A DNA stretch of 64,000 bases from Siphonodentalium dalli (GCA_032622095.1 CP136064.1:146882864-146946863); one strand, 5' to 3'. Positions 10,802-23,316 are shown, counted from the first letter of the stretch. Notes: generated by a model not told the origin, from the letters alone. Numbers and translations: made by a program.

Positions 10802-11320
10802 CATTACGTATAGGGTTATGGATATGTGTAGATCAGGGTTATGTTCAGGGTTAATGTTATGGGTAGGATCAGGTTTATAAATTGGGTTAGAGTTGTGGAT
10901 ATTGTTAATGTTAAAAACGGTGACTGTGTTATGCAAAGGATTTGATTTTCGGTAGGCTTGTATGTATGACTAGGCTTATCGAAAGGGTTATGGTAAGGTT
11001 AATGTATGGCTATGGATATGGTTTGCAGGAGGGCAATGAATATGTTCAGAGTATATTATTGGGTTAGAGTTAAGTGCTGTAGATAGGGTAATGGAAAGGG
11101 TTGTGATGTGATCATGGATTGGCTACGACTGCGGTTGTTCTTATCAAAATAATAGGAATATAAAGCGGTTTATGAGTAAGGATCGAATAGGGTTGGGTAG
11201 AGGATTGAATTATGGATGGTGATTGGGGATGGGTGATTTATATGGAAGTATCAAAATTCTGCAGGCCAGAATTTTAACCCTCTAGTTATTATTATTATTA
11301 TTATTATTATTATTTAGCAA
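10802..11320 (+). repeat. GGTTA-rich dispersed repeat, copy 3, with (ATT)n tail
   Basis: This is collinear with copy 2 (8992-9500). It ends with the same TATGGAAGTATCAAAATTCT and CAGGCCAGAATTTTAACCC blocks and an (ATT)n run at about 11287-11314, longer than in copy 2. Confidence 0.75.
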
Positions 11321-11630
11321 TGTCTAACTATATAGTATGTTCGATGTTCATTTAGGACACTATAATTGTTCCGGGTTAGATAATTATACATGTATACAAG
11401 AGGAAATAGCACGATATTCACCAAAGTTGCCCAACGGCACTTCATGTTGCTGCGCTGTACTCAGTTAGGTGCAGACTGTCACAGGAAATTAATATGGACA
11501 TCTATCTATGAGCACTCGAATTTAATACAATGAGATTTATACTGTTAGCACACGTGTATTGTTCCCATGGAAGTGCATCAATAAATCACTGGAATATGTG
11601 ATCAAAAACAAATTTGGATTTGCGCATTTT

Positions 11631-11785
11631 GTCACATTTATGGAACCCAATTGGTTTTGATCAAAACCAAATCATTAAAACCATTTTGTTTTATTTTGAT
11701 GATTTAATTTTGATCAAAACCACATTTGGTTGGTTTTCACCACAATCAAAATGGGTTCCACATCTGTGACAAGGTTCAAAACCAT
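11631..11785. repeat. Imperfect inverted repeat rich in TTTTGATCAAAACC
   Basis: The left arm TTGTCACATTTATGGAACCC pairs with the right arm GGGTTCCACATCTGTGACAA. Between them TTTTGATCAAAACCA, itself a palindrome, occurs twice. It is probably a small foldback. The flanking open frames (11714-11939, both strands) lie on it and are not supported as genes. Confidence 0.6.
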
Positions 11786-12631
11786 TTTGGTTTCATGTGA
11801 AATAAAATGCTTTAAGGGATCTAAACTGAATACATGCATATGTCGAGGAATCCCAAAGCCAAACCCGCATGCAGGCATCAGGAGCCGCTCTTCAACAGTT
11901 AGTGATTCACACATACTAGCTATGGCCCTTGGTATATAAGAGTGTTGAGGAATTTTCCAGGAATGTACTAATGCACATTATAATCGGCAGATATACTGCT
12001 GGTCACGACTGGATCGTGGTATAGACTCAGCTACTGCTTGCTATTTCCGTCTGGTGAAACATTTCGCATGCTTCGCTCCATGTGGATCACACATAAACCC
12101 AAGGAATACAAAGAGTGCGTGTCCTGCAACAGTTGTATCATCCCGTGGTCGTATGAATGGCACACGTTACTGTTTATACAGTCAGTTAAGGCCGAATCAT
12201 TGAGCAAATATACCTATATTGTGACATGTGATGAATATGTCCATAGATTGTTGATACAATTTATTGCAACAACAGACGATGCGAACAGCAACGTCTCGGC
12301 AGATCTGCACATGGTTTATACGCTGCTGAACAGGTTTGGGACATACCCAGTCGTAAATTGTGTTACAGTGTTTTGTTCATCGGATTTTTTTCTTTTATAT
12401 CCTCGGTATTTCAATTAAATATTTGAGTCAACGACTTGCGTGCAAGAATCGATAAATATATTTTTTTTCAATCCGACAATTGGGTTTCACAAGGCTAGTA
12501 GGTTTGACTTTCCTCTGCCCGTTGCTCATTCGAAAACTACGTTTCTACAATAAAGTTGAACAGGTCAAAAACATCGAAGATGATTGTAGAAGAAATTTCT
12601 GATTATGATGCCACCGTACATCAAACATGTA
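11786..12631. other. No supported gene
   Basis: An open frame at 12038-12418 exists, but it begins at TTG and its first ATG lies at 12068. Its translation shows no domain I recognise. There are no clear splice sites or promoter around it. Confidence 0.4.
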
Positions 12632-12738
12632 TGGAATCCTATTAGGGCCACTTGCTAATGGCGCTTTCGTCGCGCGCCGAAAGCGACAAAAAGTGCGCTA
12701 TTAGTAACGCGCCGAAAGCGCCGAAAGTACCCGTTAGT
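12632..12738 (+). mobile_element. Solitary end of the GCGCCGAAAGCG foldback element
   Basis: The start ATGGAATCCTATTAGGGCC and the following CACTTGCTAATGGCGCTTTC reproduce the left terminus of the 31365-34405 element, then the GCGCCGAAAGCGACAAAAAGT motif follows. Only about 107 bp is present, so this is a deletion derivative or fragment. It shows that the terminus is a repeated, mobile sequence. Confidence 0.75.
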
Positions 12739-13230
12739 TATAAAAGTATACAGTGAAATAATATTCCCAATAACTGAAGGGAAATGCACCGATAATAAGT
12801 TCAACAAACGATCTATGTTGTATATACATTAAATGGATAATGCATGGCTTGGAGTTGACTATGCCAATAGTGGACCGAGAGGGGGAAAGTCCATGCGCGA
12901 GCCGAAGGCGAGTTGACTATTCCTCCACATCAAGCACCATTATTTTGTCATAGTAAACGACAAGAGCTGCATAATTTATTATATTTTATTATATCTAACA
13001 GCATCTCTGAATAACTCGTGCATTTAATTTTATAAATACATCATTAGCGAAAACATTTTGGCGAACTTTCAGAAGTTAACTTGTTTGTCTTCAATGACAA
13101 CGGAAAAGGAAATTATAAATAAAGTTCCTTGGCATTAAAATATTAGGACCGTCCGCAATTAAACGGACATACTATTAAAATCATTAACGATAGCTATGGC
13201 CGGACATATCTAAAATAATTAAAGTCGTAC
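12739..13230. other. No gene seen
   Basis: AT-rich sequence without supported coding potential. A more GC-rich patch at about 12870-12915 has no visible function. Confidence 0.4.
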
Positions 13231-13538
13231 TGTACACTAAATTCGGCCATTTATGGGACCATCTCCTTTTATACTCAACAGAATATATGCAACAAATGAA
13301 TGCATTTGGCCATGGGTGCTCTATGGACGATGCAAATAACATGGTAATTATGATAAAAGTGAATAAATGGCTGAAGTCATAAATCATTTTCATTATAATT
13401 ACCATGTTATTTGCATCGTTCATATAGCAGACGAGTGTATTTTTACACTAATCCATGGCTCAAATCCGTTCATTTGTTGCATATATTATGTTGAGTATAC
13501 AAGGAGATGGTCCCATAAATGACCGAATTTAGTGTACA
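13231..13538. mobile_element. 308-bp foldback (MITE-like)
   Basis: TGTACACTAAATTCGG at 13231 is the reverse complement of the sequence ending at 13538. Matching continues inward through GGGACCATCTCC, ATGCAACAAATGAA and GATGCAAATAACATGGTAATT to a centre near 13370. One arm has a short insertion near 13430-13450. It encodes nothing: the open frame at 13184-13423 is a translation of the hairpin. Confidence 0.8.
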
Positions 13539-15190
13539 GGACCCCTTTAATATTCACAAATAAGTCTAATGATATACCGATATTACAACAAGTATCGTAC
13601 AAGGTATAGTTTCAGATTGGCCATATGGCCCGTCTCTTCATGCGGAAATAAGATTATATTACTATAAGTAGAAAAATAATAGTAGGCGAGTAGGAATCCT
13701 ACTGGGGTACTATCATAAACTAGTATAGCAGTGTGCAGCCAATCAGAACGCGAGAAAGTAACTTGAGATATAATGTATAATAATAATCTGCTTTCAGGAT
13801 TAGGCAGACCAACAAAAAAAAAACAGCATTAGGCAGACATATATATCTATATTGTTTTTAATTTGTGTTCTTTTTCAAAACTGATTACATAATTTTACTG
13901 TTGATAGACATTCAATGTGAGGCCTCCCCGCGTACTTGCCTTGAGGGCTGATTGAAAGGCTAAGCTGTGGAGTGACTTAAGCATACCAATGCCGATAAAT
14001 ACATTCAGAAATGGTCATTGAATAAATAAAGAAATGTTATACAAACATATTATATGATATATCTTTCAAAAAGGTGGTATCCAGAGTGATTTAAACAAGT
14101 GGCCCACATTCAGCGATCAGACATCTCCCCAATTGGTTACGACGTCTGCAGTAAGCATGCATCGGTCCCCGTTCTCATCCAAACACATGAAAACAAAAAT
14201 AACTAGAGATGCCTCGGCGACAACCGAAATCGTTTCGGGTAATTTAGTACATGTACCTCACTCCGCCTCATCGCCTTGTGGCGACCCCATGTACATCGGG
14301 GGTAGATTCGTAGGGTATGAAAATGTGGATGATTGTTGAGTTTGTTAACCTATTACCCATAACATATTTAAAATGCCAAAGCGACGACGTATTAAAATCA
14401 TCGCGGGTTGTTTATGTGGAGGAAAACAAAATATGAGTCACCTGAATGGTATTGCGATGCTTATAAATAAATTAAGAAATTAAATTAAATTAAAAAAAAG
14501 TTACACAAACATTTGTGTACTGTTGTTAGAAACCCGGTAACATGGACCCCGTCTCCGGTGGAACGTTGGACGAGAGTCGGGCAGCTAACAGGAATAATAA
14601 TATGGCAAAATGTACCGTGATATAATGCAATATTTCAAAAATGACAAACGGAAGATGTACTTGCATAGTGTATAGACTTACCAATTAGGTACACAAAACT
14701 TCTCATGCGAGTTAGTTCCGAGAGCCTGTAAACCATGCACGCAACCTTCGACGAGGACAGAATAATCGCGGGTAAATTAGACAGTGTATAAAAATTATGA
14801 TGACTAATTGTGGATAATTAGTTATCAGACATCTTTCTTAAACCGATGCGACGTCCGAATAGTTTAAAATGAAGACTGCTTTAAAAAGAAAACCAAGTGT
14901 GTGCGTCCAACGTGTAATTAATGGGGCATTCACACTGAAAACAGATGTCAACACCACGACGTATAAAACCATCGTGGAAAATGTGGTAAAGATAGAAAAA
15001 AGCAGAGGAAAATTAGAAACTGAATTAAACAAGTTTAGCTCTGACTGGCTTAGAATCTGATTCTTCTTAAATGCGATTATCACTTTTTTGTTGAGTGGTG
15101 GTTCAGCCAATGCGGTCCAAATGCGAACGCAAGGTGGTATCACGCGTGGTCAGCCGCGGTATAGTTGACTGGCTGATCACATGAACTCAC
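13539..15190. other. No supported gene
   Basis: Noncoding DNA. The most gene-like frame is plus 14869-15060 (63 codons from ATG, Lys-rich, ending in TGA), but it has no recognised domain, and an antisense frame overlaps it. An open frame at 14133-14339 is likewise unrecognised. Confidence 0.35.
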
Positions 15191-15342
15191 TTGAGTATTG
15201 TGGTAATCCCAGTAGTCAACCTCGTTGAAGGCATGGATGGCCTTCGCGATGGGTATGCTGTTAAAATAGTAATACCCGTTAAAACTGCCATAAGCAAAAA
15301 GAATATTAAAAGATAGCCATTTTTTATTCTTTTACCAATCAT
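15191..15342 (-). CDS. Possible first exon of a type II membrane protein
   Basis: On the minus strand an ATG at 15342 opens a 50-codon stretch beginning MIGKRIKNG, followed by a hydrophobic run of about 20 residues (YLLIFFLLMAVLTGITIL) and a Ser/Pro/Arg-rich stem. A short basic head, one membrane span and a stem is the usual layout of Golgi glycosyltransferases and similar type II proteins. The frame runs into a strong splice donor: GTGAGT at 15190-15185. I saw no convincing next exon downstream on the minus strand, where other repeats lie, and no enzyme domain, so the identity is unknown. A chance hydrophobic frame remains possible. Confidence 0.3.
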
Positions 15343-16019
15343 CAATATCAAGTGTGCTGTAAACAAAAGCAAGATTCTGTAACAATTTTGGTCTCTGTTT
15401 ACATAACAACGCATTCAAACTTGACAATAGCATACTAATAACGTAATATTTATGATTGGTATAAGAACAATGTCTGTCTAAGTTTTAATATTCTTTTTGG
15501 TTTAAACAATATTTAATTCTACCCTCAAAGAACATTTATAATATTTTTCACAAAAGTTTATTTATGACATGATTTAGAATAGATGAGCGTGATGAGGATT
15601 TAACAACAAGCGAGTCATCACTTATGTTGAGTTATCTCCTCAGAAAAGAAAAAGACATGGAGTATATAAGAAGAGCGGAGGGCAAGATGCCAAGTTGAAG
15701 AGTACAGGATATGAATGACAGGATATGTATGACATGATAATGATGATTTTAATAATCGTAGAATATTGATGAATCTGCTGAGGTCAGAGAGACTGATAGC
15801 GAGATATAGAGTGGATGAGAGGGAGAAGGAGGGGGGGAGAGAAAGAAAGGGAGAGCGAGTGTGCTACAACTGCCGTATGTTCGTTTTTAAATTATTGGGA
15901 ACACTAATGACTGATGGAAATTCACTGAATCAAACAACTATGCTAGATCGTTATCAAGGTAATCATGTGTGGATACAATTTATAATTAGTATAAGATTTC
16001 ATACATAATAAACAACTAA
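15343..16019. other. No gene seen
   Basis: AT-rich. A plus-strand TATATAAG (about 15663) is followed by purine-rich DNA (15805-15860, GAGAGGGAGAAGGAGGGG-like). The open frame at 15766-16008 is largely a translation of the purine run. Confidence 0.4.
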
Positions 16020-17196
16020 AACCTACCACTCCTGGTTATAAAAGTTTGTGTTGCTTTGAAAATGTTATAGTTCGTATTAAGGGGTATATAATTCGACCCA
16101 ATCAGGAGTATGTGGCTGTACATGAATTTCTTTTCTATTGACATAAAGCATTCATTTCTGATTTGACTGTATCTTGGGCAGACTAATAGGAAGTGATCTG
16201 CACTTTCTATGTTACCATATGTACTCTTGTTGCTTTCTCTTAAGTGCTTTCCATGGATGTCTTTATTAAGGCTGCTGCATTTGAGTCGGAGTTGTGTATG
16301 AATAATTTGGGCTTTTCGATTTGAGCAAAAATTTAAGTGAAACGTTCTTCTTATGTTGGGCGCTTTCCTGCATCTAGTAGTGATCTAAATAATTCAAAGG
16401 ATTTTGCTGTTTTCAATTCAGGGCGTAAATCAATCCATAATCTAGTTGCAGACGGCAGAAAAGAATCCACGTATGAAGAGTGATCGGAACGAGGGGGCCT
16501 CAGTGTGGTTTTCCTAAAGGGATATATTTCTGCACCGGGGTTCTCATGGTTCACCATGTTATATAGATACTGAGGAGATGATCTATGGAACATTTTGTAA
16601 ATAGCTGGAGTTTGAATTTTTTGCGTCTGTCCTCTAAAGATTCCCAACCCAGATCAGCGATTATATTAACTGTTCTAATACTTCACGTTGCTCCTGAAAC
16701 TATTCTTGCCGCTTCATGTTGAATTTTTTCGAGACAGTCACTCAGTGTTTTACTACAGTTGTCCCATACTGGTGCAGCATATTCTAATACTGGGCGGATA
16801 AAAGCAAAGTATACTTTTTGAAGGGTATTTCTAGATAACACATATTTATATTTCCTCATGAGGTTAATTCTTTTTCATGCCTTATCAGTAATATCATCAA
16901 TGTGCGTTGTCCATGTACCTGAGTTATCAAACGTGACTCCAAGATCTCTGTGAGACTTTACTTCTTCAATAGTACTATTTGCCATTATAAGATAGGGTTG
17001 ATCTGGGGGTTGTTGTTTACGGGAAATAAGAAGGGATTCGGTTTTTAGTTCATTGAAGGTAACAAGCTATAGAGTGGACCAATCCACCAGTCTGGAGATA
17101 TCAATATTAATTAAATCGGCTGCTAAATCGGGTTCTTCCACGGTTAAAAACATAGACGTGTCATCAGCAAACAATCGAATATAGCAAGTAACATGT

Positions 17197-17297
17197 ATAG
17201 GTTATAACCCCCTTGGGTATCTGTACAAGAAATATAGACCAAGCCGCGAAGCAGCGCGGTCTATATTTTTTGTACAGATACCCAAGGGGGTTATGAC
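17197..17297. repeat. 101-bp hairpin at the edge of the LINE insertion
   Basis: TATAACCCCCTTGGGTATCT... pairs with ...AGATACCCAAGGGGGTTAT across almost its whole length, with a GC-rich loop (CCGCGAAGCAGCGCGG). It lies exactly where the LINE reading frame breaks. Confidence 0.8.
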
Positions 17298-18229
17298 ATA
17301 TTTATAAAACGGCTCACACCCCAAGGCAAACACAATTGAGCCACATTCTATTCGACGATTACCTATCAATTACCATTCAATTAAAAGTTAATTGAATGGA
17401 TTGTGGTGTTACATATTCCTGTTGAATAATTAGTCAAATGTTCGTTGACAATCGGCTCACTTGGGTCTGCATTATATATCAGCATTGATAAATCATTTTG
17501 TGTCCGAATTTGAGAACGTTTTATACTGATAACGTGTTTCTTGATAAAACAGATTCTTCGTTGTGACAATGAGCTGTTTAAGTTATTTTTCGCCTTGTTG
17601 TCATAATGGAGTTATCGTTCAGTACACAGGAGACAATGTGCCGGTAGTGTTCGGACTCCGAAGTGAAACTATTCCACATAAATTTCATGAAGTTTGTTTG
17701 ATGAAATATCACCGGCATTCATAACAAAAGACGTAAGCAAACCTGTGTATAGTGCCTGTATTTTCCGCGCACATGCATGTATATGAGAACAGTTTGTGAA
17801 TTTTCTCAATGTATCATTCTGAAGATCATTATGTGATTATTGTAGATTATACATTCGAAACAGGTTTGGATCTCGTTCAGTTTACTTCCAATCGCCCGCC
17901 CCTCTCGATAGACAAAAACACATTCAACCAAAAGTGTTGGGCCCCAACCCATGCAGACCACCCCTATATGTCCGCTAATAATGGAATGATCCGTGTTTTA
18001 ACTTCCCAAGTGACTGGTGCGATCATTATCATGGCGCATTGTTAGAATTTCACACCTACCGGTCCGATCTTCTTTCAGCTTAAAATCCAATTAATGTCAA
18101 TTTCTGTGTGATATTTAGCTCAAGTCTGTATTTTGGCCCCGTTGAAATACAGATTCATACAAGAAATATTGTTCATGAATTGGAGCAATTTGATTGGCCG
18201 AGGGGTGTGAACCGGTTTATAATTTCTTA
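17298..18229. mobile_element. DNA-transposon-like insertion in the LINE (about 0.93 kb)
   Basis: The left end TTATAAAACGGCTCACACCCC and the right end, read as reverse complement (TTATAAACCGGTTCACACCCC), form inverted termini of about 30 bp with few mismatches. The LINE frame stops at INDI (18227) and resumes just before RLFADD, so this block plus the adjacent hairpin is a later insertion. A short TATA target duplication is possible. It has no recognisable transposase; the open frame at 17809-18045 is unrecognised. Confidence 0.65.
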
Positions 18230-20060
18230 TATATCATTGATGTAAATTAGAAAGAGGAGAGGTCCGAGTATTGATCCCTGAGGTACACCATCTGTTACAT
18301 TATTCCATTCTGAATTGTCACTATCTACAACCACTCTTTGTTGGCGATTTGATAAGTATGACTCAAAAAGTTTAAGCAAATTACCAGTTATGCCTATGCG
18401 TTCCATTTTGTAAAGGAGACCCTTATGCCAAACCTTATCAAAAGCTTTACTGACATCACAAAATACACATCTAATTTCTTTGACTTGGTCAAGAGAATCT
18501 GCGATATGATCGTAAATATCAGTAAGTTGGAACACAGTCGAATCACCTTTAATGAAGCCGGACTGAAATCTTGATATAAGTCCATTCGCTGTTAGAAACC
18601 TTTTTATAAATACACTTCTCGAACACTTTGGACAAACAACTGAGCAACGAAACTGGTCTGTAATTAGAAACGAGAGATTTATCTCCTTTTTTTGTAAATT
18701 GGGACAACATTTGATCGCTTCCAGTCTTGGGGAAAATGTGATTGTTCTAAGATTTTATTAAAACATTTGGCTAAGGGATAGCAAAGAGACTCCGAACTGT
18801 ATTTCAGTGATTTTGGACTAATTAGATCTGGACCAGATGCCTTTGATGGATTTACAGAATAAAGGGCCTCTTCAAATCTTCATGGGTCAATTTGATTGTT
18901 GATATGTTAGGACGCCAAGGATTAGCTGAGATGTAGGGAACCGTTGCTCCATTTTCATTTACCGACGATATACCACACAAATAGTTGTTAAAACATTCAG
19001 CTTTTTCTAGAGATGATACCAGTATGTCATTACCATCCGAGATGGGGGGGGGAATTGTTTGACTACTATGTGAAAACATTAGTCGTTGAAGGGTCTTCCA
19101 CCAAGTGGACGTTTCACTGCTGTTGTCGTTGAGAATGAGTTCTTGTTTCATGTTATGATTTCGCTTCGCCTTTCTTACTTCTGCTATTACTACATTTCTC
19201 TTGTTTCGGTAATGTGACCAATCGGAATCAAGATTTGTGCGTTTAGCTTTTTTGTGAATTCTTCTCCGCTCCCTTATTAAATTGGGGATATTGCCGGTGA
19301 GCCACGGAGGATCAGTTCTGCGTATTGTTACTATCTTGCTTGGTATGAATGATTTCGTAACGTCCAATATTTTTGCAGTAACCGAATTCGCCATGGAGTT
19401 AATGTTATTTCAATCAAGATCTTCTGAAGAATTCCAGTCGCGAAAAGATTGATTCATGCTTTCGTAATCAGCGAGATTATAGTTCCAAACAGTGCGTTTT
19501 AGTAAACTTTTCGATCGGTTATTTCCGTATTTTAGAATGACGTTTACTGGACAGTGATATCGTTTCATGTCAGCGTGGAAAGGATCTAGAACAGAATGGT
19601 CTGCGACTGAGTCTGGGTTTGATACTAGAAATAGATCTAAAATAGTACTTGCATGTTCACTAGAGTGAGTTGGAGATGTTATGATCTGCTTGAGACCACA
19701 TACGCTACTTGAGTTGTGAATGTGACCTCTGGGGTTATGATTCTGGTCTTCATTAAAGTCGCCTGCTATTAGCATTTCAATTCCGTTATCTCGAGCACTA
19801 TTAACAGATGTCTCGATATTGTCCCAAATCGACGCTGGGGAATTGGGTGGACGATAAAAACAGCCGACGAGAAGTCGATTAGGGTGGGTTAACTCGACCC
19901 ATGCGGATTATATGTTGGATGGAGCCTTTCGTGAGATAGCTAATGTCATGCCATTAAGCTTTGGAATATTTAGTTTGCATTCGTCTGGAAGTATTTCTGG
20001 TAAAATCTGCAACAGAAGTGTTATGCGTGTACATGTAGTGATGATCAGTCCTCTTAGTCT

Positions 20061-21180
20061 CAGTATAAGGTATAATAAGACTTGGTGAGGTGAAGAAAAA
20101 TCAAAACTTTTATTTTTATGAAGCTTTGTTGCATAGCTGTAAAAAGATCCAACCCTTGTTCTATATTGTGAAACATCAATCATTGCAATACAACTTAAGC
20201 GACAATATGAAATATATAGAGAGCAAGTTGGTTGGCTTTGTTTGATTCAAGAAAATCCTTAAATTGTGATCAGTCCGTGATGGTTTATGTAAATCGGTAT
20301 AGCATAACAATGGGGAATGTGGTAATTTAAGAGTCACATTGATTAAATGAACAGCTTTGCTGTAGTAATTGGTTGATCTACGGGTTGCAATATGAAATTT
20401 AGCAGTTTCTGGTGAAGAGAAGAAGTGAGTTTAAGTAGAGGCACTATCTGTGCATATAATAGAGAAACATATATACAAAAACAATAGTAAATGTCCCAGA
20501 CACATCTGTCAACAGGAAAGCAACCAGTGAGGGATTATTTATGTATTTTGTTGTTCTGCTGATAATATTTTGCAGAATATATGATTGTGGGTTACCGGTA
20601 TAATGCGCGATCGAATATATCATATAGATAAATTGAATATTCGATGTTTGCTATTAAATCCCCTCTATAATATGTTTATTTATGGTTCGTTTTAGCAAAA
20701 GTTTAATGCTAAGCCATGACGGTTAATTGCCTGTATTAACAGGTTATTAATAAAATTGTCTGTGTTAATATAGTTGTACATATTCGACGTTGCTGTATCC
20801 ACATGTTAGGATAAAACGTATAGCTTCAAAGTTCAAACTAATTTGTCTACATACAGGTAGTCGGATGGGCCAATACATGTATATAATGGATAAATCAAGG
20901 GGTATATATTGTCACATATATACTAAATTACTGTATATATAAACCATGCACCGCATTAATAGTTACTCACAAAGTACATTACACGCATGAGTAGCAATAA
21001 ATACAAAAGATCATTTAATTATTATGATTATTTTTTTTTTAATTAGTTGTCGCATATATCCATGACCTTATTTATTCTATAAGAAGCAAAATTCAGAGAT
21101 AGTATCTACATTTATGATATGAACATTCAGAACATTGTTTCACTGAGAGAAGCCATCGATCCATCGGCGTATCCAAAATA
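20061..21180. other. No gene seen
   Basis: AT-rich. The minus-strand frame at 19908-20183 joins the truncated LINE endonuclease to flanking sequence. Nothing else was recognised. Confidence 0.4.
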
Positions 21181-21183
21181 GTT

Positions 21184-21451
21184 AAGTCGACGCGGTCATG
21201 TCCCTGTATATATATATTGCGTTCCTTCCTGCATGTAGACAAGTCGAAAGTCGGAAGGAACATACAGTGGCTTCCCGGGTCGGAAAATATGTAAGGGGAA
21301 ATCAAAGAACGTGTAAAATTACGTTGTCTCGGAGGGACTTTATTATGACAGCCCGATAAGTTGACGCGGTCACGCCCCTGTATGATGCAATCCTTCCTGG
21401 TGATAAAATCGAAGGTAGGAAGGATCACACAAAGGCTTCCCGGGTCGTCTC
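21184..21451. repeat. Two direct copies of a roughly 95-bp unit
   Basis: GTCGACGCGGTCATGTCCCT (21186) and TTGACGCGGTCACGCCCCTG (21361) begin two copies. Each contains CCTTCCT, a TCGAA(A/G)GT(C/A)GGAAGGA block and GGCTTCCCGGGTCG. Spacing is about 175 bp. Within each unit CCTTCCT and AGGAAGG form a small inverted repeat. The minus-strand frame over it (21093-21533) is a repeat translation. Confidence 0.65.
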
Positions 21452-21594
21452 CGATGAATCGGTGACTCCCATCAGCGATAACTTGGAAATTATTATTATT
21501 CCTTAAATGTATGTTAATATACATGTTATACATGTATACAATAGTCGCGACACATTAAATCCGAGTTACCTGGTATATATATAATAGACGTGGT

Positions 21595-23316
21595 TGTGAT
21601 GACACAGCTAGCTCTCACCTGTGTTGTGAATGGCAAAGTCCTAAATATTATAAAGGATATGTATGGCAAAATTCCAATTTGTGTCAAAGACAACAACTCT
21701 ATGTCTGACTTTTTTGTAAGTAAAATTGGCATATTCCAAGGTGAAATAATGTCACCTTTCTAATTTTCTCTATATGTAATTGATTTACAAAGTTTCTTGT
21801 ATGATTGTGCAATAGACCCTCTGAAATTTCTAGATGAATCATATATGCAAAATGTTGGATGCTTTATTAAATTGTTATGTCATTTATATGCCGACGATAA
21901 AGTTCTATTTTCTGACGACGAAGATAATATGCATAGGGCTCTCATCGCCTTTGCCGATTATGCAGAGGCTTGGAAACTTCAAGTCAATACAAAAAGACCA
22001 AATTAATGATTTTCACAAAGAAATGGTAAAAAAATCTCCCCATATTCATGTATAGAGGCTGTAGCCTAGAAATAGTTAAAGAATTCACTTATTTAGGGGT
22101 TAAGTTATTTTATAATGGTCGCTTCTGTCAGAACATAAAGAAAACAGTTAATTCTGCAACGAGAGCCATATACGGCCTGCTTAATAAGGTTCGAAAACTT
22201 AACCTACCCATTGATATTATGCTTGATTTATTCGATAAGATGATTTCACCTATTTTACTGTATGGAAGTGAGATCTGGTGCTTTGAACGTACTCAAAGTG
22301 TAGAGACACTACATCTAACATTTTGTAAGATGGTTGCATCCATCAAAATGAGTACCCTCAATTACATAGTTTATGCAGAATTCGCACGACACACCGTTTC
22401 TATAGAAATGACACGCCGAGCTCTGACATATTGGTCAAAGCTCGTATCGAGTGACGGCTCTGAGTTAGCTAAGAATATTTATACCTTAATTTATCAGACT
22501 CAAGAGATGAAATCAAAGACAGCAGACAAAAATAATTCCAAATGGTTATCTTTTGTCAAAAATGCTCTTTATGATTTAAAATTGCAATCAAAGTGGATCA
22601 CCCAAACGGGTCTGACCGCTATTGAGCTGAGAAATGCTAAAACTGTTCTCAAACAGCGTCATTGGGACGGACTACTCGTTGACATAAACACATCCGCTTC
22701 ATCGAGGGCCCAATTTTATAGTTTTATTAAAACTGACTACGGTTACCCAAATTACTTGAAGATGTTGCCGTCAAATCTATCGATATACCTCCTGAAGCTC
22801 AGAACTTCAAATAATAAATTGCCTATAGAATGCGCAAGATGGAAGAAATCTCCAAATGATAATGACAATAGAATATGAACCATATGTGGAGAATATTTAG
22901 GAGACGAATACCATTTAGTTATTATATGCAGTCATTTGGATGAAATCAGAAAACAATATATCCCTGAATACTTTTGGAAGAACACTACGAGAGAGAAATT
23001 CCATAGTCTCATATCTCTTCAAAATATAAGCCTCATAAAAAGACTATGCATATTCCTGAGGTGTACCTTTAAGAATGTGTCTTATTCTACATGAGCGAAA
23101 TCATTTATTGTTAAGGGTGATCACATGTAATTATCATACTTGTTAAGTTTATTGCCTATTATTGGGTAATCTAATTTAATTACTGCTGTATATATAAACA
23201 TGCATGTGTATATGAACAATGATGAATGTGATATCCGAATGTGTGTACATAGTGTATATACGTTTTGCTTGTTTCACTGTTATGTGACTTGTGCAATAAA
23301 ATCAATCAATCAATCA
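21595..23316 (+). mobile_element. LINE 3' half (RT and C-terminal domain), broken
   Basis: The element is 5'-truncated within the reverse transcriptase. Residues resembling GKVLNIIKDMYG, SDFFVSKIGIFQGEIMSPF and a stop (about 21761) are followed by HLYADDKVLF (YADD at 21887-21898). A one-base frameshift in the A-run near 22000 leads to the long frame 22048-22878 (KEFTYLGVKLF, LYGSEIWCFERT), which is the RT connection and C-terminal region. After the stop at 22876 the same frame continues through a CxxC/H/C zinc-binding-like region (TICGEYLGDEYHLVIICSH). AATAAA at 23296 and a tail of ATCA repeats mark the 3' end. It is inactive. Confidence 0.85.

Larger units (their letters stand above)
16020..20060 (-). 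mobile_element. Decayed LINE (Jockey/CR1-like), minus strand, interrupted
   Basis: Pieces of one ORF2 read in order down the minus strand. The C-terminal half of an APE-type endonuclease (about 19890-19410) carries GDFNED at 19763 and an ADHSVL motif that stands for the usual SDH. A linker follows at 19394-18852. The reverse transcriptase (about 18860-17070) shows SGPDLISPKSL, VVPIYKK, a frameshift, NYRPVSLLS, FCDVSKAFDKVWH, GVPQGSILGPLLFLIYIND and, after a 1-kb insertion, LFADD (17174-17160). A C-terminal domain (16647-16023) carries LRLKCSSLN and HFLLVCPRYSQIR. Several frameshifts and the missing endonuclease start show that it is dead. Its exact clade cannot be fixed by eye. Confidence 0.85.

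Noticed and set aside
12038-12418. 126-codon open frame as a gene
   Set aside because: It starts at TTG, the first ATG is 30 bases inside, and there is no recognisable domain, promoter or splice context.
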